A stretch of DNA of 64,000 nt from Paracoxiella cheracis (GCF_049348705.1 NZ_CP186485.1:1798001-1862000), one strand, 5' to 3'; shown: positions 17,935 to 26,761, counted from the stretch's first letter. Made by a program: numbers and translations. The notes: generated from the sequence alone by a model not told the origin.

Positions 17935-18360
17935 TTAACGTTTAGAGAATTGTGTGCCTTTTCTCGCCTTATGACGACCGACTTTTTTGCGCTCCACCAT
18001 ACGTGGGTCGCGAGTGACAAAACCAGCTTGGCGGAGTATCTTGCGCCAACCACTGCCTCCTTCATCACCCCCTTCTTCATCATGTTCAAGCAATGCACGT
18101 GTAATTCCGTGTCGAATCGCACCTGCTTGGCCGCTGCTGCCACCACCATTGACGCTAACTAAAACGTCAAATTTATCTGTAACATCCACGGCTACCAGTG
18201 GCTGCCGGACGACCATTCGCTCTGTTTCGCGGCCAAAAAACTCATCTAACGGCTTGCCGTTAACGATGATTTCACCTTTCCCAGATCTTAAAAACACTCG
18301 TGCACTAGCCGTTTTTCGTCGACCTGTGCCTAGATTTTGCTTTACTTGTGCTACTGCCAT
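17935..18360 (-). CDS. rpsI: 30S ribosomal protein S9
   Basis: S9 contacts P-site tRNA with its C-terminal tail. The conserved YGTGRRK-type start appears as LGTGRRKTASARVFL, and the end VERKKVGRHKARKGTQFSKR is typical. At 141 residues it is longer than the 130 of E. coli. The extra residues form an acidic, glycine-rich insert (EEGGDEGGSG) after GITRALLEHD. It is 9 bp downstream of rplM. Confidence 0.97.
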   Translation of the reverse strand: MAVAQVKQNLGTGRRKTASARVFLRSGKGEIIVNGKPLDEFFGRETERMVVRQPLVAVDVTDKFDVLVSVNGGGSSGQAGAIRHGITRALLEHDEEGGDEGGSGWRKILRQAGFVTRDPRMVERKKVGRHKARKGTQFSKR

Positions 18361-18369
18361 GATGCCTCT

Positions 18370-18819
18370 TTATAAATCGATTTTCTCAGGTTTTTGCGCT
18401 GCATGAGGATGGGTCTCCCCGGCAAATACCTTTAATTTCCCCAGCATTTCGCGACCCAATGGGCCTCTCGGGAGCATGCCTTTGACCGCTAATTCTAACA
18501 CACGAGCCGGGCTTTTCTCTTGCATTTCAGCAAAAGTTTGAGTCTTTATACCACCTGGATAACCAGTGTGCCAGTGATAGAGCTTGTCTTCAACCTTATT
18601 CCCCGTAACCGCGATCTTATCAGCGTTGATTATCACGAAGAAATCACCGGTGTCCGCGTGAGGTGTGTATTCAGGCTTGTGCTTGCCCCGCAGGCGCGAT
18701 GCCAGCACGCTAGCTAGTCTGCCTAAGGTTTTGCCCTTGGCATCGACGAGATACCACTTTCGGTCTATTGTGGCTTCATTCGCCATAATTGTGGCTTCAT
18801 TCGCCATATAAGTTGTCAT
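18370..18819 (-). CDS. rplM: 50S ribosomal protein L13
   Basis: L13 is an early 50S assembly protein. DRKWYLVDAKGKTLGRLAS, KHKPEYTPHADTGDFFV and AVKGMLPRGPLGREM are diagnostic. The ATG at 18819 was chosen for its GAGGG Shine-Dalgarno and similarity to the family start. The N-terminus contains a tandem heptapeptide MANEATI-MANEATI, so a start could also occur at either internal ATG. It leads the rplM-rpsI-sspA-sspB operon; a TATAAT lies upstream at about 18880. Confidence 0.96.
   Translation of the reverse strand: MTTYMANEATIMANEATIDRKWYLVDAKGKTLGRLASVLASRLRGKHKPEYTPHADTGDFFVIINADKIAVTGNKVEDKLYHWHTGYPGGIKTQTFAEMQEKSPARVLELAVKGMLPRGPLGREMLGKLKVFAGETHPHAAQKPEKIDL
18767..18808. repeat. Perfect 21-bp tandem duplication in rplM
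   Basis: The unit attgtggcttcattcgccat(a) occurs twice head to tail (18767-18787 and 18788-18808). It adds seven codons in frame at the N-terminus of L13 and offers two consecutive ATG codons. The perfect identity indicates a recent replication slippage. Confidence 0.9.
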
Positions 18820-19220
18820 CAGAAACCCTCGTATATCATATATCTGGGAAAGGCACAGAATGGTACAGCACAATCGGGGATTATACAAGGGGCTAGGCAC
18901 CTATCGAGATATAGACTCAAATTGTGGTGCGGTTGTCGCTCTCTCTAACATCTACGGTACTTACGCCACAAAACAGTAATTCCCTGTGCCGCCCTTGAAA
19001 CTCCCTTAGATAGAAAACAGTTTAAAACTCATTCTAAAATCATTCCGAAACACACAAAACCCCCTAAAAATAGCATTTTTGGCATTTTTTTCGTTAAAAA
19101 CACCAAAAAAACCCTAAAAAACATGTGCTTTTCGTCAAAAATGTGATATTTTCTAACAGTGGTGATTGCTACCGCAATCAATTAAATCAATCGTTAATGG
19201 ACTAATAAAGAGGAAGTTTT
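18820..19220. other. Intergenic region between rplM and the HU-like gene
   Basis: About 400 bp without a gene. It should hold the divergent promoters of rplM and the HU-like gene. At 18956-18979 it contains ggtacttacgccacaaaac, a piece of the palindromic repeat seen whole at 1867-1970. From 19050 to 19130 it is rich in A and T runs with repeated catttttggcat-like segments. No RNA gene is evident. Confidence 0.5.
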
Positions 19221-19670
19221 ATGCCAGCTAGAAAAAAAAGAAAAACGGCTAAGAGAAAATCTACTAAAAGAAAATCTACAGTGAGAAGAAAATCTCCCGC
19301 TCGTAGAACAAAAAAATCAGCTCGTCGAGCTGCACCTAGAAAAGCTGCTGCTACAACTGCAATTCGCACAGCACTCAACAAATCTCAGTTAATGACACAT
19401 ATTGCTGACTCTACGGAACTTAGCAAAAAGCAAGTGTCTGCTGTTTTTGAAGAATTGGCCAATTTAATGCATCGTCATCTTCGCAAAGGTGGCGCTGGTG
19501 AATTTACTGTACCTGGCTTGATGAAATGCGTTGTAAAACGCAAACCTGCTACGAAATCTCGTCGTGGCATTAATCCATTCACAGGTGAAATGATTACGTT
19601 CAAAGCAAAACCTGCGCGCAATGTCGTTAAGGTTCGCACGTTAAAACGCCTGAAAGAAATGGTGAAATAA
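19221..19670 (+). CDS. HU-family DNA-binding protein with a histone-like basic N-terminal tail
   Basis: Residues 1 to about 50 are almost only K, R, A, S and T, in repeats such as KRKSTKRKST, resembling the tail of eukaryotic H1 or bacterial Hc proteins. Residues about 52-149 form an HU domain: NKSQLMTHIADSTELSKKQV, GEFTVPGLMKCVVKR, and the DNA-clamp motif RRGINPFTGEMITFKAKPA. It should bind and compact DNA. The start has an AGAGGAAG Shine-Dalgarno. Similar fusions occur in some intracellular bacteria. Confidence 0.88.
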   Translation: MPARKKRKTAKRKSTKRKSTVRRKSPARRTKKSARRAAPRKAAATTAIRTALNKSQLMTHIADSTELSKKQVSAVFEELANLMHRHLRKGGAGEFTVPGLMKCVVKRKPATKSRRGINPFTGEMITFKAKPARNVVKVRTLKRLKEMVK

Positions 19671-19684
19671 CTACTTAACTATCT

Positions 19685-19725
19685 CTCCTCTGCGTAGCTG
19701 TACAAAGCACAGCGAAGCAGAGGAG
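19685..19725 (+). terminator. Two-step hairpin after the HU-like gene
   Basis: CTCCTCTGC and GCAGAGGAG form the lower stem, and GCTGT/ACAGC form an upper stem around loop acaaagc. It lies 15 bp after the HU stop. There is no T tract after it, so an ordinary intrinsic terminator is uncertain; it may protect the mRNA end. Confidence 0.45.
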
Positions 19726-19767
19726 GGGTCGATTCAATCGTAATGAAATCAATCTTTAAGTCTATAT

Positions 19768-21490
19768 ATTGGACTTTGGATAAATTTATAAAAATAATTA
19801 AAAATTGCTTGACATAGAAACCGAAAAAAAATTTTACGTTGTAAACAACGTTTGTTCGAAAAAATAAAATAAGGAACAAACGATGTTAGCGACAGAAAAA
19901 CTAAAACAATTCCGTACATTCCTCTACAACATCTTCCCCGCGCGACGCGATGCCAATATGAATTTACTCGATGCCCTTTCAAGCCATGGCCATCGCTGCA
20001 AAACACCCATAGAATTATGTGAATCGCCATACTTTGAACGTGAATACAGTAGTATTACCGATGCGATTAGCGATGGTTTGTCGGTAGCAAATTGTTGGGA
20101 TAGCATGATGAAAATACAATATGAACATGTGAGTCATAGCGATGACCGTGTGATCATTATTGCGGATACGACACCACAGTCGCGTCAAAGTGCACACTGT
20201 GTTGAAGATCGCCATGTGGTTTACAGCCCTAATCCAGCACCGGGTAACAAACCGATTACCATTGGACATGAATATTCAACGGTATCACTATTGCCCAATG
20301 ATGGTGCAGCTCAAGAAAAGCATTGGTTAGTTCCACTGGATACGAGGCGCGTTAAAAGCGATGAAAAAGGCAATGTAGTTGGGATGCAGCAAATTAACCG
20401 TTGTATTGCAGACTTAGCGCTTACTCATAAATTGGTGGTTAGCGTGGCTGATTCAAAATATGGTACAGAAGCTTGCCGTAAACTGGTTAGCGAAAATCCC
20501 AATTGGGTACATCTTTTCCGTTTTAACAGTACCCGTAATGTTTTCGCGCCCGCATCAATAGAAGATAATACCTCAGGAAGTATAAAACGCTATGGTGATG
20601 CGATGAAACTAAACGACAGCACGACTCACCGTGAATCCGATGAGATTGTGCAGCAACCCATTACAACCCGCAGTGGCAAAACTTACCAATTGGAGATTAA
20701 AATATGGCGTGACCAATTACTGCGTGGTTCAAAGCAATTTAAAGGATATGAGCATCCTGTTACTGTTGTGCAATTGGTTGCGGTTGATGCTAACGGTAAA
20801 TCTTTATATAAAAATCCACTCTGGTTAGGACTCGCTGGTGAACGACGTAATGAAATCACAGCATTAGAAGCCTATCACTATTACGATAGACGCTATGACA
20901 TTGAACACTACTTTCGTTTTGGTAAAGACAAACTGTTATTTGACCGATACCAAACACCGGATGTTAAGCACGAAGAAGATTGGTGGCGGATGACAGCATT
21001 AGCGTATACGCAACTTTATCTAGCGAGGAATCTTGCCCCGATTTTACCGAAAAAATGGGAGCGGTATTTGCCGAGCTTCCAAGTGGATAACGAAAAACCA
21101 TCAATAACTGCGACCCCTTCACAAACGCAACGGGGTTTTTCTACGGTGCTTGATACCGTTGGCACGCCTGCTAATCTCTGCAAACCACGCGGTAATCCGC
21201 AAGGCAGAACCAAAGGTGATACGCAGGGGAAACGCACGCGACATCCTGCTATTTTCAAAAATAGCAACTCAAAAATTAAAACGATTCAGAGGACTGAAGA
21301 AAAGACGCAAAACTCAGACCCTGAAAAAATAGAGGATTTGATTGGGATAGTAAAATCATGGTTGGATAAAATAAATTTTACACCTGAGCAATTCTACGAA
21401 TTGCTGCAAAAAACAGCTTAAGATTTAGAAACTCACATTTTTTGATTATTGTCCTAACTGGCAAGGGATTTTATTTATCCAAAGTCCAAT
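19768..21490 (+). mobile_element. 1,723-bp DDE insertion sequence (IS4/IS701-like), copy 1
   Basis: Terminal inverted repeats attggactttggata and tatccaaagtccaat bound a single transposase gene. Flanking bases tatat and atata share ATAT, so a 4-5-bp target duplication is likely; other copies show clear 5-bp duplications. An AT-rich leader of about 115 bp contains ttgtaaacaacgtttg, an inverted repeat just before the start codon that may control the gene. Family placement is by protein type only. Confidence 0.9.
19883..21421 (+). CDS. DDE transposase (IS4/IS701-like)
   Basis: A 512-residue transposase. The first acidic site is in VIIIADTTPQSRQS, the second probably in VVSVADSKYGTEAC, and the last in RRYDIEHYFRFGKDKLLFDR (YDIEHYFR signature). 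A basic, proline-rich C-terminal tail with KPRGNPQGRTKGDTQ follows. AGGAA lies 6 bases before the ATG. Intact and probably active, since three nearly identical copies exist in the window. Confidence 0.88.
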   Translation: MLATEKLKQFRTFLYNIFPARRDANMNLLDALSSHGHRCKTPIELCESPYFEREYSSITDAISDGLSVANCWDSMMKIQYEHVSHSDDRVIIIADTTPQSRQSAHCVEDRHVVYSPNPAPGNKPITIGHEYSTVSLLPNDGAAQEKHWLVPLDTRRVKSDEKGNVVGMQQINRCIADLALTHKLVVSVADSKYGTEACRKLVSENPNWVHLFRFNSTRNVFAPASIEDNTSGSIKRYGDAMKLNDSTTHRESDEIVQQPITTRSGKTYQLEIKIWRDQLLRGSKQFKGYEHPVTVVQLVAVDANGKSLYKNPLWLGLAGERRNEITALEAYHYYDRRYDIEHYFRFGKDKLLFDRYQTPDVKHEEDWWRMTALAYTQLYLARNLAPILPKKWERYLPSFQVDNEKPSITATPSQTQRGFSTVLDTVGTPANLCKPRGNPQGRTKGDTQGKRTRHPAIFKNSNSKIKTIQRTEEKTQNSDPEKIEDLIGIVKSWLDKINFTPEQFYELLQKTA

Positions 21491-21502
21491 ATATAGGCTC
21501 CC

Positions 21503-21786
21503 CTAAGCGGCAGGCGCAAGAGACGGAATTTGCTTTTCTACCTCTTTTGCGAACTTTCCTCTAGGATTGTCAGCTCTCCCAAAAAATCCACAAACCTTAG
21601 TCACCATATAACAAAAAACAGACTTTACTTGATCAACAAAAGATTTTCCCATAGGATCACTAGATAAAAGCTTTTCATTTTCGTGAAAATTTTTCTTAAA
21701 ATTTTCTATATTACTCTGTCTTATGTTGCTTATTAACTCCTCAACAACGTCAATTTGCTTTTCCACAGCGTCTACTTCAATTTTTC
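21503..21786 (-). pseudogene. C-terminal fragment of an unknown gene, possibly effector-like
   Basis: About 94 codons remain between the stop at 21503 and the IS6-family end at 21787. They encode a charged helical stretch (QIDVVEELISNIRQSNIENF), then a hydrophobic patch (VKSVFCYMVTKVCGFFGR) and a short tail ending PSLAPAA. I do not recognise the family. The layout resembles C-terminal parts of Legionella/Coxiella secreted proteins, but this is a weak guess. The N-terminus is lost. Confidence 0.5.
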
Positions 21787-21833
21787 GGTTCTTTAAAAAC
21801 TCAGTCAACTATTGACTCATATGCTTCTATAAT

Positions 21834-23556
21834 ATTGGACTTTGGATAAATAAAATCCCTTGCCAGTTAGGACAATAATCAAAAAATGTGAGTTTCTAAA
21901 TCTTAAGCTGTTTTTTGCAGCAATTCGTAGAATTGCTCAGGTGTAAAATTTATTTTATCCAACCATGATTTTACTATCCCAATCAAATCCTCTATTTTTT
22001 CAGGGTCTGAGTTTTGCGTCTTTTCTTCAGTCCTCTGAATCGTTTTAATTTTTGAGTTGCTATTTTTGAAAATAGCAGGATGTCGCGTGCGTTTCCCCTG
22101 CGTATCACCTTTGGTTCTGCCTTGCGGATTACCGCGTGGTTTGCAGAGATTAGCAGGCGTGCCAACGGTATCAAGCACCGTAGAAAAACCCCGTTGCGTT
22201 TGTGAAGGGGTCGCAGTTATTGATGGTTTTTCGTTATCCACTTGGAAGCTCGGCAAATACCGCTCCCATTTTTTCGGTAAAATCGGGGCAAGATTCCTCG
22301 CTAGATAAAGTTGCGTATACGCTAATGCTGTCATCCGCCACCAATCTTCTTCGTGCTTAACATCCGGTGTTTGGTATCGGTCAAATAACAGTTTGTCTTT
22401 ACCAAAACGAAAGTAGTGTTCAATGTCATAGCGTCTATCGTAATAGTGATAGGCTTCTAATGCTGTGATTTCATTACGTCGTTCACCAGCGAGTCCTAAC
22501 CAGAGTGGATTTTTATATAAAGATTTACCGTTAGCATCAACCGCAACCAATTGCACAACAGTAACAGGATGCTCATATCCTTTAAATTGCTTTGAACCAC
22601 GCAGTAATTGGTCACGCCATATTTTAATCTCCAATTGGTAAGTTTTGCCACTGCGGGTTGTAATGGGTTGCTGCACAATCTCATCGGATTCACGGTGAGT
22701 CGTGCTGTCGTTTAGTTTCATCGCATCACCATAGCGTTTTATACTTCCTGAGGTATTATCTTCTATTGATGCGGGCGCGAAAACATTACGGGTACTGTTA
22801 AAACGGAAAAGATGTACCCAATTGGGATTTTCGCTAACCAGTTTACGGCAAGCTTCTGTACCATATTTTGAATCAGCCACGCTAACCACCAATTTATGAG
22901 TAAGCGCTAAGTCTGCAATACAACGGTTAATTTGCTGCATCCCAACTACATTGCCTTTTTCATCGCTTTTAACGCGCCTCGTATCCAGTGGAACTAACCA
23001 ATGCTTTTCTTGAGCTGCACCATCATTGGGCAATAGTGATACCGTTGAATATTCATGTCCAATGGTAATCGGTTTGTTACCCGGTGCTGGATTAGGGCTG
23101 TAAACCACATGGCGATCTTCAACACAGTGTGCACTTTGACGCGACTGTGGTGTCGTATCCGCAATAATGATCACACGGTCATCGCTATGACTCACATGTT
23201 CATATTGTATTTTCATCATGCTATCCCAACAATTTGCTACCGACAAACCATCGCTAATCGCATCGGTAATACTACTGTATTCACGTTCAAAGTATGGCGA
23301 TTCACATAATTCTATAGGTGTTTTGCAGCGATGGCCATGGCTTGAAAGGGCATCGAGTAAATTCATATTGGCATCGCGTCGCGCGGGGAAGATGTTGTAG
23401 AGGAATGTACGGAATTGTTTTAGTTTTTCTGTCGCTAACATCGTTTGTTCCTTATTTTATTTTTTCGAACAAACGTTGTTTACAACGTAAAATTTTTTTT
23501 CGGTTTCTATGTCAAGCAATTTTTAATTATTTTTATAAATTTATCCAAAGTCCAAT
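21834..23556 (-). mobile_element. 1,723-bp DDE insertion sequence, copy 2
   Basis: A complete copy inserted near the IS6-family right end. The 5-bp duplication ATAAT is on both sides (21829-21833 and 23557-23561), and removing the element restores the IS6 sequence gcttctataatagagtt. This gives the target-duplication length of the element. Confidence 0.95.
21903..23441 (-). CDS. DDE transposase (IS4/IS701-like)
   Basis: An intact 512-residue frame with the same translated sequence as copy 1. All proposed catalytic segments (IIADTTPQS, VADSKYGTEAC, RRYDIEHYFRF) are kept. At most a silent difference or two is seen between the copies (for example acccat versus acctat near 23320), so duplication was recent. 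Confidence 0.88.
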   Translation of the reverse strand: MLATEKLKQFRTFLYNIFPARRDANMNLLDALSSHGHRCKTPIELCESPYFEREYSSITDAISDGLSVANCWDSMMKIQYEHVSHSDDRVIIIADTTPQSRQSAHCVEDRHVVYSPNPAPGNKPITIGHEYSTVSLLPNDGAAQEKHWLVPLDTRRVKSDEKGNVVGMQQINRCIADLALTHKLVVSVADSKYGTEACRKLVSENPNWVHLFRFNSTRNVFAPASIEDNTSGSIKRYGDAMKLNDSTTHRESDEIVQQPITTRSGKTYQLEIKIWRDQLLRGSKQFKGYEHPVTVVQLVAVDANGKSLYKNPLWLGLAGERRNEITALEAYHYYDRRYDIEHYFRFGKDKLLFDRYQTPDVKHEEDWWRMTALAYTQLYLARNLAPILPKKWERYLPSFQVDNEKPSITATPSQTQRGFSTVLDTVGTPANLCKPRGNPQGRTKGDTQGKRTRHPAIFKNSNSKIKTIQRTEEKTQNSDPEKIEDLIGIVKSWLDKINFTPEQFYELLQKTA

Positions 23557-23593
23557 ATAATAGAGTTATTCAGAAAGCTTGTTGGAATAATTG

Positions 23594-23874
23594 GAAGTGT
23601 GTCGCGATGCTCGTGATAGATTATTGGCATCCCTGTCAATAATCGACTCGCAATACGCGACAACCTAAATAGCCGCGGACGTCCCCGTCGACAGCGCTCC
23701 GCGACCTCGCGGCCGACTGCGCACTGTCTCCAGATGACTCGACGCCGCCTACAGATTTTTGCCACTCGCTACGCTGCCTACGGAACTCCGTTCCTTCGGC
23801 ACTCCGCTCTGTCAAAAATCGGCGGCTGCCGCGGAATACTCGCCATCGGCTTCGCCTCTCCATGGCTCGCATCG
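23594..23874 (-). mobile_element. Structured element SE-B, copy B1 (281 bp)
   Basis: Reverse-orientation SE-B from gaagtgtgtcgcg to ggctcgcatcg. Flanks gttggaataattg and attgaaggtttg join exactly into the uninterrupted IS6 sequence, so insertion left no duplication. It shares the terminal segments of SE-A but has a larger central hairpin. Confidence 0.9.
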
Positions 23875-24001
23875 ATTGAAGGTTTGAAATTTAGATAGAA
23901 TTGTCCTGAGATTTTTATTTGTTTCTCTAAAAAACTGCTGTATTTCTTCAAAGACTGTACAAAACCGTAATGCGCAAAATATATTCTTGAATCCCTTCAT
24001 C

Positions 24002-24250
24002 CGATGCGCGCCATGGAGAGCGAAGCGAAGGCGCGTATTCCGCGGTAGGCTCGGATTTTTTGCCGAGCGTAAGCGACTGCAAAAAATCTTTACGAGCCGT
24101 CAAGTCATTTGAGAGCCCGTGCGTAGTCGAGCCGTGAGGTCGCGGAGCGCGGGCGACGAGGACGTCCGCGGCTATTTAAGTTGTCGCGTATTGCGAGTCG
24201 ATTATTGACAGGGATGGCAATAATCTATCACGAGCATCGCGACACGCTTG
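24002..24250 (+). mobile_element. Structured element SE-A, copy A2 (249 bp)
   Basis: Forward SE-A, antisense to the IS6-family transposase. Flanks cttcatc and acacgcatac join into the intact IS6 sequence seen in other copies, with no duplication or loss. Confidence 0.92.
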
Positions 24251-24966
24251 ACACGCATACGTGATTTGATGCCTCGATGGGATTGCTCAATACGATTATT
24301 CAAATAGTTATTATCCCGATGGTCGGTATACTCACCAAAGACAGCTTGGATCGCAGGATAAAGGGCGGGCTCTTTATCAGTCGTGATTTGCTCAGGATAA
24401 ATGCCACTCGTTTTAGCCGCCTGCTTGAAGAAGTTTTCTGCGGCCTGCTGATCTCGTACATCACTTAAATAGACATCGATCAAATCGCCCTTTTCATCAA
24501 TCGCCCTGTAAAAATAACACCAACGGCCTTCAATACGTAAATAAGTACAATCGACGTGCCAACGGTCATTGGATTTTTGATACCGGCGTGCCCGTAATCT
24601 CATCCCAAGCGCCGGACCAAAACGATGCACCCAATTATGAACCGTTTGATGCGTTACATGAAAACCCCGCATCACCATTAACGCAACTACATCGTGGAGA
24701 CTGACTTTAAACTGATAATAATACTGAACTACCGTCCTAACCACATCCGTTGGATACATGATAAAGTTCAACGCTGTGCCACTGCGTTGATTAAATTGCT
24801 TACCACAATCACTGCAAACAAACTGTTTATACCCTAAAGACGTCAGCTTTTTTAAACCCTTTGTAACACTTGAATCACAATGCGGACAATTCATACCGGT
24901 AGTCTCACTCAATCGTTCATTAAATGGACGAACAAAATACAGCATAGACTGAGATTTTACAAAACC

Positions 24967-25187
24967 GACTCACGCATGAACTATCACCGGAAATAGGAGA
25001 TGAAGCAATGACACTAGCAGAACGCTTAAGGCGTGAAGGTAGAACTATAGGTAAAGCGGAAGGTAAAATCGAAGCGGCCAAAGAAATAGCGGAGAATTTT
25101 CTTGCTAAAGGAATCGATCCCTCTATGGTAGCGCAGGCTACCGGCTTATCCCTTGAAATCATAGCTGAGATGCAGGGGGGTAATTAG
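24967..25187 (+). pseudogene. C-terminal fragment of an Rpn-family nuclease
   Basis: The frame from 24972 reads HELSPEIGDEAMTLAERLRR, then GKAEGKIEAAKEIAENFLAK and ATGLSLEIIAEMQ, stopping at 25185-25187. This matches the tail of the Rpn gene at 13059-14111 (MTLGERLRAEGKEQ, ATGLSIEIV). The nuclease domain is missing because the IS6-family nest replaced it. An ATG at 25008 could start a 59-residue peptide. Confidence 0.75.
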
Positions 25188-25201
25188 GTTCTGTTTGTTG
25201 C

Positions 25202-26350
25202 TCAAATCCAATATTTCATATACAACACCAGTCGGCCCATGATGCGTTGTCGGCGTGGGCGCATGGTGTTCCAACTATCTAGTGAAATTTCGCGAGACTG
25301 ATTAATGTCACTTAAAAATTGTTGCTCTAATGTTTGTTTTGCATCGGGAGTAGTGATATTAATGTCCGCTTCTAAATCATGTAATAGACTACGGTGGTTT
25401 AAGTTGCTTGAGCCAATCAGCATCCAATTGTCTAAGATTAGCGATTTTGCATGAAGCATGCTGGGTAAATATTCAAAAATCCGAACGCCCGCCTTTAATA
25501 AGCTGTAATAAAAGGTCGAAGAGGCCCATGGCATCATCATCACATCAGAATTTCGTGGTAATAATATGCGAACATCAATACCGGATTGCGCAGCGTCTTT
25601 TAATTTTTTCAATAAAAAATTATCAGGTACAAAATAAGCGTTTGTAATCCAAATCCGTTGCTTACATTGTGCAATTTTTCGTAATAAATTTTTATATAAA
25701 ATCCGTCGTCGATGACGAGTGTAATTTAATCGAATGGGTGGGTCTTTTCGTACTTGACGGAAAATATCGCGGATACGTTCTCTCACGGTGCGATGGTGCC
25801 AGGCTCCATTAAACGCTTTATTTAATTCACTGATGTCGATCCCAGACAAACGGACAGAAAGGTCTCGCCAATTATCGCCACCTTCGGAAGTTTCTAAATG
25901 ATGTTTGCTAATATTGAAACTGCCGATATACGCAATTTTTTTGTCAATCACACAAACCTTACGATGATTGCGAAAATTAATTTTGAGAATTAAATAAATC
26001 CATTTCAATAATAACGGTAATTTAACGACGGAGCGGCTCCAATTCCACAATTGCCAAGGAAATGGGTGGAATACTTTAGTGACGGCACCCGTTTGCTCTA
26101 ACATTTTTGCAAAGCTGGTGCTCCATAATGGGCTGCCACAGCCATCCACTAGGATGCGTACTTTAATGCCGCGCTTGGCTGCTGCAGCAAGAGCTGTTGC
26201 AATTTGTTGTCCAAGATGATCATTGTGAAATGCGTAGGTTTCTAGGTCGATACTTTTTTTAGCATGAGCAATATCATTTAGCAAAGCATCGAAATGATTT
26301 TTGCCATTAGAAAAAATTTGCTCATGGAACGTCAGTAAATTGTCAGGCAT
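25202..26350 (-). CDS. Cardiolipin synthase-like phospholipase D protein (ClsB type)
   Basis: Two HKD motifs mark the PLD superfamily: NHRKVCVIDKKIAYIGSFN at about residues 128-146 and LHAKSLILDNWMLIGSSN at about 305-322. The spacing and 382-residue length fit ClsB-type cardiolipin synthases, which join phosphatidylglycerol with another phospholipid at the inner membrane. No strong N-terminal membrane segments are seen. The ATG at 26350 follows the stop of the upstream gene by one base; a GTG at 26386 would overlap it. pssA nearby supports phospholipid synthesis. Confidence 0.8.
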   Translation of the reverse strand: MPDNLLTFHEQIFSNGKNHFDALLNDIAHAKKSIDLETYAFHNDHLGQQIATALAAAAKRGIKVRILVDGCGSPLWSTSFAKMLEQTGAVTKVFHPFPWQLWNWSRSVVKLPLLLKWIYLILKINFRNHRKVCVIDKKIAYIGSFNISKHHLETSEGGDNWRDLSVRLSGIDISELNKAFNGAWHHRTVRERIRDIFRQVRKDPPIRLNYTRHRRRILYKNLLRKIAQCKQRIWITNAYFVPDNFLLKKLKDAAQSGIDVRILLPRNSDVMMMPWASSTFYYSLLKAGVRIFEYLPSMLHAKSLILDNWMLIGSSNLNHRSLLHDLEADINITTPDAKQTLEQQFLSDINQSREISLDSWNTMRPRRQRIMGRLVLYMKYWI

Positions 26351-26351
26351 A

Positions 26352-26642
26352 TTACGTATCAGAATCCGTTTCGGTATCTTCATCACATATTTTTAATTTA
26401 TTGGCTTTCGCAAATTTCATGATCGATTCATAAAGGTCGGGGTTTGATTGTTTAAGATTGGGATCGAGTACGACACATTTATGTCCGTCTTTTATAGAAG
26501 GTTGCAACATCGGTGAATAGTGTATGCGATGCTTGCGAAACGTTGATAACTTGCCACTCATCCGCTCAGCCCAATCGCTCGGACGGAACGTTTCGCCGCT
26601 TTCGGTGACACCTTCAATAATAATTTTTTTCTTGTCTGTCAT
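26352..26642 (-). CDS. DUF3579 family protein
   Basis: A short protein of 96 residues starting MTDKKKIIIEGVTESGETFR, with RPSDWAERMSGKLSTF and HYSPMLQPSIKDGHKCVVLD. These are typical of the DUF3579 family of gamma- and betaproteobacteria. Function is unknown. It is apparently translated with the PLD gene, whose start lies next to its stop. Confidence 0.8.
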   Translation of the reverse strand: MTDKKKIIIEGVTESGETFRPSDWAERMSGKLSTFRKHRIHYSPMLQPSIKDGHKCVVLDPNLKQSNPDLYESIMKFAKANKLKICDEDTETDSDT

Positions 26643-26761
26643 CTTGCAAATAACTGCCAAAGTACTTTCTGTGGTATATTTAGTCCATCTTCCTAGTTGG
26701 CGCCTATTATAGCACTTTTGAGGAATGCCACTAGGAAATAGATTGGGGTATAGGGGTCTAA

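Larger units (their letters stand above)
23570..24945 (-). pseudogene. IS6-family transposase interrupted by SE-A2 and SE-B1
   Basis: The start MLYFVRPF at 24945 and the zinc-ribbon region are intact to IKSRMRV, where SE-A2 enters. The middle piece encodes MKGFKNIFCALRF to about FQTFN, where SE-B1 enters, and the last codons FQQAF end at 23570. Each piece joins without loss or duplication when the two elements are removed. Confidence 0.92.
21787..24966 (-). mobile_element. IS6-family element carrying three inserted elements (composite nest)
   Basis: The IS6-family termini are ggttctttaaaaactcag at 21787 and its partner ending at 24966. The 3,180 bp equal 922 bp of IS6 plus the 1,723-bp IS element with a 5-bp duplication, SE-B1 (281) and SE-A2 (249). 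The left neighbour is an unknown gene fragment and the right an Rpn fragment, with no shared duplication, so the IS6 copy marks a rearrangement joint. Confidence 0.93.

Noticed and set aside
23055..23400. Open frames opposite the DDE transposase (MSNGNRFVT, MLSQQFATD and similar)
   Set aside because: They mirror the transposase on the other strand and repeat in each copy; no independent support.
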